Positions 1-11,305 of a stretch of 64,000 nt of DNA are shown in pieces (the stretch's first letter is position 1; each line of letters opens with the position of its first letter). The DNA is taken from contig JAKSZT010054399.1 in the NCBI GenBank assembly GCA_026826555.1, positions 5,247,174 through 5,311,173 of the forward strand, given 5' to 3'. The position numbers and the translations under genes were made by a program. Source of the stretch: Tolypeutes matacus. Its lineage: Eukaryota > Chordata > Mammalia > Cingulata > Chlamyphoridae. The notes beneath the pieces are model-generated. The model was not told the DNA's origin. It saw only the letters and a program-made list of their open reading frames with translations, and made no database searches.

Positions 1-787
1 TAATATTGAATTTGATAATCTGAAATATTTCTACATTTATTTTTATTAGCTACTAATATTTCAAATTTTATTCACTTCACATAGAAAAACATAAGCATAG
101 ATTCCACCCCCTGTTTGTATATCTCTAATCAAAAGAAATATAATTATTAAGATATAACCAAATTTGTATCATATTTGTATATAGGAAGTGCATATTGTAA
201 CTTGATTTTGAGTGGTGGTGGCTGGACAGAATCCAAAAATGAGTTGAACTCACTGCCCATAGATGATATCTTATAAATGTGAAAAACAATGAAAGGTGGC
301 AAAAAGATTAGGAAGCAGGAAATCTGAATTCTAGTCCCAGCAGGACAAGATTAAATTAAATGATTAAAACTAGGTTCTCTCAGTTTACCTTCTCCTCTAA
401 AAAATAAGGGATTTTATCTGAAAGATCTAGGGAAAGCACATCTCCAAGAATTCCATAGTGCCCCTTGCAACCTAGACATTTGCACAGAATATTTAGTAAA
501 CATAAAGGGTGCTGAAGCCAGCTTTGCTCTATGGAAGAGCATACCTATTAAATGTCTTTTCCTCTCTTTCTGTCTCTCTATCTATGTGTGTATTTCTGTC
601 TCTTTCTCTCCCTCTCTCTTTCCCAGCTTCCTTCTGAGTGTATAATGTATCTGGTTAATACTGCAGAGATACTGAAAACAGTAAAATAACAGCTTTGTTT
701 ACCATGTTTATGGATTCATTTGTTCTACGTTTTCCTGCTTTTCAAAATGGTTAAAATCAGTGTTGCTATGCTTCTAAAGTTCAACAG
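1..787. other. Intergenic, no feature except CT-rich run
   Basis: Only a pyrimidine-rich low-complexity run near 555-627 (ctctctttctgtctctc) stands out. Confidence 0.6.
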
Positions 788-1050
788 TTTTGGTTCCATT
801 TTTACTTGAAAATCATAATTTTTTAATTGATGTGAAATTGGCAGACATAAAATTAGCCATTTAAAGATGAACAATCAGGTGGCATTTAGTACATCCACAA
901 CGTTGTACAACTACCGCCTCTATTTTCATGACCCCCAAAACAATCCTCCTACTCATTAAGCAGTTGCTCCCCATTTTCCCCTTAGCCCTGGCAACCACAA
1001 ATCTGCATTCTGTCTCTATGGCTTTACCTAGAAGGGTTGTTTGTGGTGGT
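788..1050 (-). repeat. Old L1 3'-end fragment
   Basis: ggcatttagtacatccacaacgttgtacaac, then ctccccattttcccc and ctggcaaccac, is the reverse complement of a widespread mammalian L1 3' region. It is cut by the SINE at 1052. Confidence 0.6.
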
Positions 1051-1051
1051 G

Positions 1052-1507
1052 TTTTTTTTAAGCATTTATTTATTTCTTTATTTACTTTTATCTATTTTTA
1101 TCCCCCCCGCCCCATTTTTGCTGTTCTTGTGTCCATTCGCTGGGCAACTCTCTGTGTCCGTTTCCTGCCCTCCCCTCTCATCCCTCTCCTCCTGTCTTCA
1201 CTGGGATTCGATCCTCGGAACCTCCAATGTGGGAGAGAGGCATCCTACTGCCTGCGCCACCTTAGTTCCTGGTTTTTCGGTGCATCTCGTCCTGGCTCTC
1301 CCTCGTGTCACTCTCCTGTTATGTCATCATCTTGCTGCATGGCTTGCGGGGCCTGGGGGTGCACCTGCACACAGGGCCTGGTGGCCCACATGCCTTCTAT
1401 ATTTTTCTTTTTTTTTTTTTTCTTTTTACTGGGAGGTCCCGGGGATCGAACCCAGGTCCCTCCATTTGGGAGACAGACGCCCAACCATTTGAACCACATC
1501 CGTCCCC
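1052..1507 (-). mobile_element. Chimeric DAS-type SINE
   Basis: On the minus strand it starts GGGGACGGATGTGG, has a tRNA-like head with B box ggttcgatcccc, an A-rich linker, then the same long tail as the copy at 60677 (gcaagatgatgacataacagg, accaggaactaaggtggcgc, ctcccacattggaggttcc). It ends in an A-rich tail (poly-T at 1052-1059 on plus). No target duplication was found. Open frames crossing it are SINE sequence and not genes. Confidence 0.93.
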
Positions 1508-1847
1508 TGCTATATCTCCCAAGGCTGACCAAAGACACCTAGAGACACAATCTTTTCCCACACAGGATGGTTATATAATAAATCAGGCTTAGTTTATCAC
1601 CAGCATTCTAAAAACCAGACCTAGGGAGAAAAACTAGGTCTGGGGACACATGCATGGTTTCTAATATAGCGAATGTTTAGTCTACCCTGATTATCACAAA
1701 ATCAGGACAGCAAGAATATTCACATAGAAGGGTTTTTTTAATTTAAAAATAAACTTATGATTGTTGGCATACCAAATAAAGAATATCATGATCAGAGTTA
1801 TATACAGTTTGTATTGTTATAAGGGCAAGGTAAAGAGAAAGAGAAGG

Positions 1848-2035
1848 GAAGAGAACAATTATTTATTGAACACCTATTGCATATTATGTCAGACACATTA
1901 TGTCACTTACCTGTCACAGCAATATGGAGAGGTATTAACCAGCCATCCCTGCTTTACAGATTAGGACACTGCAGCTATCATTCCCAAATAGCCAGTAGGT
2001 GGCAAAATCCTTAAATTTACAGAGGGGCCAGATCT
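1848..2035 (-). repeat. MIR element
   Basis: atttattgaacacctattgc followed by gctttacagattaggacac is the reverse complement of the MIR 3' half, diverged. Confidence 0.65.
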
Positions 2036-3821
2036 TCAATGTGTCCTGAAAATGTATTACATATACTTTAGTTTCATCCCCAAAGGTCTTTTGTTATCAA
2101 TTATTTTACTTTTGTTTCCTTTGGCTTAAAATTTTCCTGGATTAAAAAAAAAAATAACAACAACAAAAACTTTTCTCTTTGCTGTTCTAGTTGAAAGTAC
2201 ATTTTCTTTTATATATATATATATAAGTTTTCTGCTTTTAAATGTTCTGGTACACAGACTTCCCCATGAATAATGACATTGTACTTTGGTGCCTGGCAGC
2301 ATTTTTACATCTTCACTTTTTAAAATATTTGTTCTCCTGCACTCTGATGTGCATCCTTTCCTGAGCCACGTGGGAGACCACCATCTGAACCAACATCATG
2401 CCCCTGCCGTAAGCATGCATGCAGGGTCATACCTATTAAGAATCCCAAAGAAAGTCTGAGGTTAATAGTGATGCTTTCTACTTGTACAGTTCGGTGTACA
2501 GTATCACATGATTGTAGTGCATTTCTTTATTGGCTCATCTCACAAAGCTTCTTTGAGGCAGGCATGGCATTCGTTGTTCTTTAAAAAGGAAGAAATGGAA
2601 GATCAGAGACAGCAAGTCACAAAAGACATAAGTAGTAGAGTTTGGGAGAGAAACTACGTATTCCAGCTGCTAGTCCAGTACTCTTCTCCTACATCATATT
2701 CCAAAGAATCCCAAAGAGACTGACATTTCTTTAACCCTGAACTAAAGTGAAACTTTATTTTATTTGAGATCTCTATGAAAATACCTGAATTCACGTTAAT
2801 TAATAGATAATCAAAACTTTTGTATCTAGTTGGAAGACTAGAAGGGGGAAACAAATCTTTTAGAGCTGCCAACTCTTTGCTAATTTTATGATCTGTGCAC
2901 TCAAAGCTCTTATCTTTTGCTTCATTGACTGAGGCATGGCATAAGGAAGAAATTTCTGGGTGCGATTTTTCATATACTTTTTTCTCTTATTTTTTATTTT
3001 CTTTAAAGAAAAGGCAAATTTTTGTTTTAAGGACAAAAGAAAAAAATTGTAGTGATAATATGTGTGAATTGTTTTCTTTTTGACTTCCCCACATGACAAG
3101 TTCCTAAAACTGATTTCTACAAACTTGCTTTAATTCAGTTCCTTTAATTGCTCTCTCCTTTTGCATGGTATCTATTTTTTTCTGTTTTTAATACAGAAAG
3201 TACATGAAGCCTTAGGCTTCCTGTAGAGGCTTGCCTAATTTCTAAATCTTTGTTGCTGAGAATACACTGCAGAATAATTGTGTTTCAATATTTAGGGAAT
3301 CAGTTTTTGAGAGAAAAATATGAGGCATTCCATAGCTCCTATATCTTACATCTGATCATAAATGGAGTCTATTTTGTCAGATGCAAAGGTAGCTTCTCTT
3401 GTCTCTGCACTATATCTTTCGAAAGAGGAAAAAGGAGGGTTTCAAGGTGAGTCATAAAGATGTAAGCTTCCACAATTTATGACATGGGAAAAATCAGATC
3501 TACACTTCGACAAATATAACCTCTCAACCTTGCACGCTTGTGTTAGCACAATGGCAGCCAGGACAGTAGTCTCATTTTCACATATTGACTTTGGTGAGGT
3601 GTCAGTGCTTTGGCAATTAGGTTTATTTCTGTTGGCTCAAGAATCTACTGGAGGTTCCTAACTACTTTTCTTTAGAATCACCTCACCTCTTCTCTGCAAT
3701 AACAGATTGGATAAAGGCCAAGAGCCAAATTAAACATACATAACCCTGGAATTATAAAGTGGTCTGCACATTCAAAGCATCAGGCTCTTATCTGGATATT
3801 TCTTTGTTGGCCTATGAAACA
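2036..3821. other. Intergenic, no feature recognised
   Basis: AT-rich sequence with short A and T runs and a small (TA)n at 2211-2225. I see no gene or clear transposon. Confidence 0.6.
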
Positions 3822-4158
3822 GTATTAGTTGGGGTTCTCCAGTGAAACAGAACTGACAGGATACACACACACACACACACACACAACTGTGAGAATACCA
3901 TAGGGTTGGTCGCAAGTCGGAAACTCCAGTGTGTTGGAAAGTCCAGTGAAGGTGAACTGATTGGTTAAAGAGACTCCTGTCAATGCTGAGGGCACTCTTC
4001 CTTGTTGATTATAAATGGAGTCAGCTATAGATGTAACCAACTGGCTATAGATGCAAATCAATCTACAAAATACCCTCACAGTAACAGACCAGAGCTTACT
4101 TGACCAAACTGGGCATCATAACCTACTTAAGGTAACACATACAACTAACTATCACACA
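3822..4158 (-). mobile_element. LTR-like interspersed repeat with embedded CA microsatellite
   Basis: The left end agtattagttggggttctccag and the right end ctaactatcacac match the two ends of a common mammalian repeat of LTR type, read on the minus strand (gtgtgatagttag...gaaccccaactaatac). The middle has accaatcagttcacc. A (CA)n run sits at about 3862-3885. The family is not assigned precisely. Confidence 0.55.
3862..3886. repeat. (CA)n microsatellite
   Basis: About 12 uninterrupted CA dinucleotides inside the LTR-like repeat. Confidence 0.95.
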
Positions 4159-4864
4159 GAACAAACTGCCATCAGTGATGTTTAATGCTTAACAGTGACT
4201 ATATAGCTATATATATCCTAAAAAAGTCACCTGTTTGTATCTGTACTTGATATATCATTTCAAACCCACTCAACATTAAACAGCATTTATAAAAGGTCTT
4301 TTGCTGCAAATGAAAACAAATTTATGCTTACATATTTGAATATTAATCTCTTTTGTAAATTTCTGACATTGCTGAGTAAGATGAGGTAATGCAAAAAGTA
4401 AAGAATTAACTTGTGGATTCTTCCAATATAGATGTAAGCCCAGAGTTTGGCCTAACGCTATTTCAGTATTCAAATGGAAATTTTGATGAATGGAAATTAT
4501 ATGGCATTTATGAAATACAGGAAACACTGGATATGTTTCTAATTTTTCACACCAAAACATCTATTTGTCATCACTTGTTAAGAAATTTGGAAAACAATAG
4601 CAATTTTAAAGAAACTGGCAATTAGAGCAAATCTGCAGGTGATTATTAAATACCTAGTATAAATAGATATATTTTGTCTCTAAAATAGTGAATGTTGTTA
4701 TTATAGTTTATAAAAATAAGGACTCTTTCTTCTGAGTTTATGAAGATTCAAGTTTGTGATTCACTGCATGTACATTGCATATAATTCAGCCTATCCAATG
4801 ATGTCCTGGGAGCTGCAAGAGAATATGAGTGAAAATACAAAGGAATTAAATACATACTCCAAAT

Positions 4865-5120
4865 GGCCTCAGGATCTCTGGGACCTTGGGTAAATCATTT
4901 ATCCATTTTAAGAAGGAGAACAATAATAGTGCTGACCTCATGGTGTTAATAAAACGGATTTAATGGAAAAAAATATATATAGTGCCTGTGCAGTACCTGG
5001 CATACAGAAAGTGGTGTGTATGTATATATACATATATATAGGGAGAGAGCCCTTAGCAAGCCATTTCTCTCTTTGGGCCTCGTTTTCTCATCTGTAAAAC
5101 GAGGCAGCAGGAACTTTTAT
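4865..5120 (+). repeat. MIR-like fragments
   Basis: gggaccttgggtaaatcat...tagtgcctgtgcagtacctgg is a MIR 3' half, followed by a second fragment (tttgggcctcgttttctcatctgtaaaac) in the same orientation. Confidence 0.6.
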
Positions 5121-5310
5121 CTCTGTTCTGGGCCTCACAGCTCCAGTTATTATTATTTCACAAACACTTTTCAATATCTTGAGTCCATATTGATGTTGAT
5201 ATAAAGCTTATTGAAACTTTGTTATATTTCATAGAAATGCTTTCTTGTCTTTGTAAAGAAAATTCGTGTTATATATTTAGCTTCCTATTTTGTTGTCTGT
5301 ATTATTTTTT

Positions 5311-5505
5311 GTTTTATTACACAAGTATACATGAATATGTTTTCCTCCTTAAAGCATTAAAACATTACTTATAAGTAACTACTGCAGAAAAAAACACCAT
5401 ACATCCATTGTAATTTTCTATTTTAAGTTGTTTTTATTATACAAGTGTTACATGAATAGATTTCCTTTTTTAAAGTATTAAAACATTACTTATTAGTAAT
5501 ACTAT
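5311..5505. repeat. Imperfect local duplication, period about 122 bp
   Basis: Copies at about 5311-5384 and 5433-5505 share acacaagt...acatgaata, tttcct, taaag.attaaaacattactta and agtaa. No transposon ends are seen. Confidence 0.75.
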
Positions 5506-6149
5506 TAGGGGAAACATTTATCCTCAAGGAACAGTAATACATCGTAACATTAGCAACAGTAATTACAGTAACAGTGTTGGCTTTGTGCTGCTCCTGCTCC
5601 ACCCCTTTCATCTCAGTTCCCAAAGAGGAGGAGAAATGAGTTACCTAATTGGTAGGAGGCAGCCACTGGCCCATATTTTTAAATTAGGCAGAGCCAATCT
5701 TTCAAAAGGCTTCACTTTCCTCTCTATCTCTGACCAATGCAAGGCTATGCAGAAGCAAACTCTCCTCCAGTGGGCTGACCAAGGGCATACACAGGTGGAG
5801 AGGGGATGATGTGCAGGAGAGGAGAGTTGGTCATTGGGGGTTGGGGTGGGGACAGCAGTAGCAAGACAGCAGCAAGCCCATTTGCTTGTAAACTTAAGCT
5901 ATCTACTCTATCATTAATATCCTTGATCAGTCATAAAGCTGGCATTTTGGTCCCCATCTATATATTAACTTGTTCTCAAGTTGGGTAAAAACCATGGGTA
6001 TTATTTGTTGGCTCCATAAAACCCAACCACTCCCGGATTCCTCGAGTCCCAAATCCTCAGCTCCATCCTGGTGATGCCCAGTGCTGAGTAGTACGTTTCA
6101 TTCCATACCCTTTCCTCTGCTTTTATGTAAAGATGGATGAGTCCATACA

Positions 6150-6865
6150 CCTATGCTGTATTTGTTTACATCTCTGTGTATTTTTAATATAAATTGTATC
6201 ATGTCATATGTATTTTTCTGCAACTGGTTATTTTTCTCTCAAAATCTGTCTTGGAGATCTATGTACATTGTTACTTGGTATTCCACAGAAGGAAAATACT
6301 GTAGTTTATTTAGGTGTTACTCTATTGAAGGAGGTTTAGGTGTTTCCAGTTTTTCACTATAGCTAAGAATCCTGCAGTCAACCTTTTATTCATGTCCTCT
6401 TGGCAAGTGTTTTTATAGGGTTGATATGGAGAAGTGGGGATTACTGGAACATAACTGGACATTTTTAGTTCTAATGAATACTGCTCAATTGTCCTCCCCA
6501 ATAGCTCCATCAGCTCAGACTTCTGCCAGTCTGAGGGCACTGCTTCCTCCAAAGCATCCACACCCAGAGGTGATTAGGTTTTTTAATATTTGCCAGTGTG
6601 ATTGCTAAAAAAACACCTCAGGTTTACTTTTTCTTTTTTCTTTTCTTTTATTTTTTTGCATTTTCCTGATTTCTGGTGAAGTTATATATTTTCATATATT
6701 TTTTGGTCATTTGTATTTTCTCTACTATGGATTGCTTATTCTTACCTTTTTGAACAGTGTTTACTGAGTTTTTCAACTTACTGGCTTATAAAATATTTGA
6801 AATATATTTGGATGGGAATTATCTGTTAGATATATAAGGCAATTGGCTTTTCCCAATCTCAGTTG
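6150..6865 (-). repeat. Ancient L1 (L1M-like) fragment
   Basis: Read in reverse it resembles the L1 3' part: the plus strand has gagaagtggggattactgga, tgctcaattgtcctcccc, gtgattgctaa and attttcctgattt in the order typical of an antisense L1. It is heavily diverged. Confidence 0.6.
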
Positions 6866-6867
6866 TC

Positions 6868-7690
6868 TTTTTTATTTTTTTTAACAAATCAATTTTATTG
6901 ATACATATTAATAAAGCATGCAGTTTATCCAAAGTATATAATCAGTAGTATTTGGTAAAATCACATATTTGTGCATTCATCACTTCAATCATTATTACAG
7001 CATTTTCATTATTTCAATAATAATAATAATAATAAACAGAAAAATAAACAAACAAGAAAATTATTCACCTCTCAATCTCTCTTTGTTACCCTGTTGTGCA
7101 TAGCTGCTATTTCTGGCTATTCTTGCTGTCTTCATTATTATTATTATTATTTTAAAGAAGCTTTAGATTACATAAATGTTACATCGAAAATATAGGGGAT
7201 TCCCATATACCCTACTCCCTACCTCTCCCACACTTTCCCCCATTAACATCTTTCATTAGTGTGGTACATTTGTTACAATTGATGAACACATGTTGAAGCG
7301 TTGCTACTAACCGTGGTCTATAGCTAACATTATGGTTTATACTTTGCATTGCAAAATTTTATAGGTTTCAACAAAATATATAATGGCCTATATCTGTCAT
7401 TGCAGTGTCATGCAGAACAACTCCAGTGTCCAAAAAAATGCCCCATGTTACACCTCCCTCCGCCCAGAACCCCTGGTGACCAATGCCTTTGTATTAATGT
7501 TACAAATTCTTCCATTGCCGGAATAATATCTCCTTTAGTCCATAGTTGCATTCCCCCTTATGTCTGTTCATTTCTCAATCTTGAGGATTTGGGGATGGCA
7601 ATGCCACTTTGCTTCCGATTGAGAAGGGGCTTAGATCCCATGGGGCTGATAGGAGGAACTGTCTGGCTTGCAGTTGTAGATACTCTGGTC
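6868..7690 (-). repeat. L1 3' UTR fragment, antisense
   Basis: It starts with a poly-T tract, followed by gattacataaatgttacatcg, ggggattcccatatacccta and cattaacatctttcattagtgtgg, the reverse complement of the L1 3' end seen on plus at 8402-9371. Two triplet runs, (AAT)n near 7014-7035 and (TTA)n near 7133-7154, lie inside. Confidence 0.7.
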
Positions 7691-7803
7691 TTTTTAACAT
7701 TTAAATGTTTTTTGTGTACTACCAAAGTTTCACATTTTGATGAACTTGGATTTATGAGCCTTTATGATTTTGTATTTTGTTTTCTGCTTAAAAGCCCTTT
7801 CCT

Positions 7804-7898
7804 GGGGTCGGATGTGGCTCAATTGGTTGGGTGTCCGTCTCCCATATGGAGGGACCCGGGTTCGATCCCCGGGACCTCCCGGTAAAAAAAAAAAAAAG
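7804..7898 (+). mobile_element. Monomeric tRNA(Ala)-derived SINE
   Basis: The head ggggtcggatgtggctcaat has an A-box-like tggctcaattgg and an intact B box (gggttcgatcccc), followed by poly(A). Exact 10-bp target duplications gccctttcct lie at 7794-7803 and 7899-7908. The intact poly(A) and duplications suggest a fairly young insertion. Confidence 0.96.
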
Positions 7899-8342
7899 GC
7901 CCTTTCCTACCTCAGTGTTATCAACATTCTAGCCTATATTTTTCCTAGTACATTCATAGCTTTCCTCTTTATAGCTATTTGTTGAAATCTTAAGCACTTC
8001 AAATTAAAGTCACAAGAAAATAAAAATCCCAACACATTATATTTGTTTAAACATTGTTCATAAACTTAATTAAATTCTTTTAAATACTTAACATAAGCAC
8101 AAATTTTACATATCAAGCACTTCATATATTGACCTAGGAGACTTTTACAAATTAAAAAAAAAAATTGCTAGGCACAAAAATTCTTCCTATCATCTGGCCT
8201 AGCACATTAGAAAGACACAATGTAATGTAGAGTCGAAAGTTCAGAGCATCAAGGAATGCTTGATTGTCAGCCATGGTCTGGTTTCAAATTTCTAACTTTG
8301 ATTTCCTCAAAATAATACCAATAAGTGTAATAGTAATAATAA

Positions 8343-9480
8343 TAAGAGAACTTTTGATTGAATGCTTATTACAGGCCAGGCCCTTTACTAAACACTGTAC
8401 ACTTTGGAGTCTGTGCTCCTGAGAGTAACAGAATTAGACTCAAATGAGTCCTCCCTGCACATGGTTCATCAGTCCCTTCTATTCAAACCTATATGTGATG
8501 CTGGAGTTTTTAGGTATACTTCCAGAGACTGGAGCCTCTGGCCTACCTATGTGTCAGGTGTGCATGGAATCTCATGGAGCTGCAACTCCTACCCTACAGC
8601 TCAATGGACTCATCCAAGTCACCTGGCAAGGAGACAATGATGGGCAATGGCCAGCCAAGGGAATGGAGAGGGCCTGCATCTGCAGGCAGGATCATCCCAC
8701 CCACCATATCCATGGGATATAAGCCCTCTCTCACTTGGAGGTGGAGTGGACATCACCATCCCAGTCCCCTCAGGATTGGGGGAAGAACTATGGACTAGAG
8801 TGGACTTGATGGTATTCTGTTGTACACATATGGTCATTCTAGCAATGGAAGAAATTATAACAATGAGGTAGAGCCAGTGGCCACTTGACACTTTCGGGGC
8901 AGGGAGGGGATGTGCAGTTGAAATACAGGGGCTTCTTTGGGATTTGGAGGTTGTCCTGAGTACCGCTGTGGCAACGGATGTAGGCCATTTTAAATCAGCA
9001 CACACCACTCAGAACTGTGTGGGACAGAGTGTGGTCTACAATGTCAACTGTGGTCCATGGTTGGTGGCAAGGCCCCAGGACGTGTAAGTCCATTGAGGGT
9101 GGTGGGCCACATTTGTGGGAGATCTTTGTGTGGGATGTGGTGGGAGGTGTGGGAGGTGGGCAACATGGGAATACTGGTGGGTTCCGTGTAATATTTTAGG
9201 TAATCTAAGCACCTGTTAAAATATATTTATATATATATAAATAACATTTTTGTAAGCAAATGCACATATATGCATATATATTTATATATCATTTTACAAA
9301 TATTGGTATGTATTGTAAAAACTTTGATTTTTGCCCACAATAAAAAATAAATTAATTAAAAAAAAAAAAGTACTGTACAGGCATACCTCTTTCTTGTGAG
9401 GTTAAATGACTTTACATTTAGAAGGCTCATAGGGAGACAGGGGAAGACATAAACCCAGGCAGTGTATCTCCAGAGCCTAT
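8343..9480 (-). repeat. MIR interrupted by L1 insertion
   Basis: 8343-8401 (gattgaatgcttattacaggccaggccc) and 9372-9480 (gaggttaaatgactt, cataaacccaggcagtgtatctccagagcc) are the two halves of one minus-strand MIR, separated by the L1 tail. Confidence 0.75.
8402..9371 (+). mobile_element. 5'-truncated L1 3' UTR with poly(A), inserted in a MIR
   Basis: This G-rich L1 3'-end sequence (ctagagtggacttgatgg, agcaatggaagaaattat, tggtgggaggtgtgggaggtggg) ends in ataaattaattaaaa and poly(A) near 9371. Target duplication actgtaca at 8394-8401 and 9372-9379. The flanks read as one interrupted MIR. Confidence 0.85.
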
Positions 9481-9617
9481 GAATATCCACGTTGTATCTT
9501 TCTCAAAGAATATAGATTAATTACTCTATTTGCACATAAATTTTCTCATTTTCAAAATGAGATTGGATGAATTCGCACATCCTTTCACATCTAAAATTCT
9601 ATGGTTCTTAAAAGCAT

Positions 9618-9828
9618 GGGGAGCTGATGTAGCTCAAGTGGTTGAGCGCCTGCTTCCCATGTATGAGGTCCTGGGTTCGATCTCCAGTACCTCCTAAAAA
9701 CAACAAAACAAACAAACAAACAACTCATTGGGGAGCAGATGTAGCTCAGTGGTTGAGCACCTGCTTCCCATGTACAAGGTCCTGGGTTCAATCCCTGGTA
9801 TCTCCTTAAAACAAATAAACAAAAGAAA
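9618..9828 (+). mobile_element. SINE dimer / tandem pair of tRNA-like monomers
   Basis: Two tRNA-like heads, 9618-9697 and 9730-9807, are each followed by A/C-rich linkers (aaacaaacaaac). Both carry the B-box motif gggttc(g/a)at and differ at several positions. They may be one dimeric element or two adjacent insertions. No clean duplication was found. Confidence 0.9.
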
Positions 9829-9837
9829 TCCATACCA

Positions 9838-10254
9838 GTTATGGATTGAATTGTGTCTCCCAGAAAGATATGTGGATGAGTTCTCCCCAGTACCTTAAAA
9901 AGAGACCTTACTTGGAAAAAGGGTCCTTAGAGAAGGAATTAGGCAAGGTTAAATAAGGTCATACTGGTAGGGAGGGCCCTTAATCTAATATAAAGAGGAC
10001 ATTTGGACACAGAGAGACAGACGGAGGGGAGGTATGCCATTTAATGAAAGAGGCAGAGAAAGCCATGGATGCCAGCAAGGAGCAGGGAGAGGGCAGGGAA
10101 CAGGTTCTCCCCTACACACTTCAGAGGGAGCAGGGCCCTGCTGACGCCTCAGCTTCAGACTTCTAGTCTCCAGAACTGGGAGACAATAAAGCCCTGTTGT
10201 GTTTAGTAACTTGGTTTGTGGAACTTGTTATGGCAGCCCTAGGAAACTAGGACA
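9838..10254 (+). mobile_element. MaLR-type solo LTR (MST/MLT1-like)
   Basis: The sequence follows the mammalian MaLR LTR pattern: tggattgaattgtgtctccc near the start, ggttaaataaggtcat, tatataaagagg as TATA region, cttctagtctccagaactggg, AATAAA near 10187, and ttatggcagccctag...aaactagg at the end. No internal retroviral genes are adjacent. Confidence 0.8.
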
Positions 10255-11099
10255 ATATTCAAGTTAAAAAATATAAAATATGATTACCTAGAATCAAACC
10301 ATATACCTCTCTATCAGCTATTTCCAATCACAGCCTAACTCTCTGATTCGGATATCCTCTCAACCCAACTGGGTGGAATGCTGAAGTTGCCTGGCAAAGG
10401 AGAGCAGCCTCAATTCCAGCATAGGTGGAGACCTGGAGGGCACCAGCCTTATTCTGCACTTGGGCTCCTCGTAACTTCAGGGGGATTGACTGTTCTCACG
10501 CTCTGTCCCTGGGCAGGCCTTGGCTCCATGGAGGCCCAGCTCTGGTCCTTTGAGAAGAAAACTCCTCTCCCAGCCCACTCCCTGCTAGGTTCAACCCTGT
10601 ACCACCTTATCTGGAAAATGGGGAGAAAATGGGGAGAGAGCCAACCGCAGGAGGACTGGGGAGATGTGTACCTGCCCTCCACAACTGTGCTTCCTTGTCT
10701 GCAGATATTCCACACAGTCTTCTGCCAGGGGGTGGTCCACCTTCTCTTTGAGAATGGGCAGGAAGAGTTCCACTTTTTCGAACTTTAGAAAGAGACATCC
10801 ACCTAACCTGTCAGAAATGTCCTGTTTAGTTTATTCATTCTATTTCGCCTGCCTTCTCTGTTTTTTTTTTCCTGCAAAATACTTAGAAAACATTTTAAAC
10901 AAAGCACAGCCTTAAAAAACAGGGTCTAAGTGTTTTGCTTTGTTTTGTTTAAACTTACTGATAAAAATCTGACTGTGGCCATGCAGGTGGTAGGTGCAAC
11001 ATAGGTGTTTGCTAGATGAATTTTAGTACCTGTCCTATTGCAAAGAATTAAAAACTATTGAAAATATCTAGTAATTCATGCCAACATTTATCCAGACAT

Positions 11100-11305
11100 T
11101 GCTATGCCCCAGGACTTGTAAACTACTTTACACACTCTCTGCCTTAATCTTCACAAAGCCCACTGGGGTGGTGCTTACTTTTGCCCTCATTTATAGATGA
11201 GAAACTGATGCCAGAGTATAAGTAATTTGACCACTAGCTGATAAGTTGTGAACCTGGGATTTGCACTTAAGCAGTCTGTTCTTAAGCACTGTGTTACTTG
11301 TTTCC
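11100..11305 (-). repeat. MIR element
   Basis: cttaatcttcacaaagccc...atttatagatgagaaactgatg...gaacctgggatttgcac matches an antisense MIR. Confidence 0.75.

Noticed and set aside
928..1542. Open frames of 204 and 151 codons on plus
   Set aside because: They run through the antisense chimeric SINE and an L1 fragment.
7804..7880. Possible tRNA gene (A and B boxes)
   Set aside because: Identical head sequences recur as SINEs with poly(A) tails and target duplications; no cloverleaf-competent intact tRNA is evident.
9838..10254. Possible endogenous retrovirus with genes
   Set aside because: Only the LTR is present; no internal coding sequence on either side.
10378..10788. 136-codon open frame upstream of a MIR-rich region, plus strand
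   Set aside because: No recognisable domain, overlapping open frames on the other strand, no splice or poly(A) setting. It is likely chance in a less AT-rich patch.
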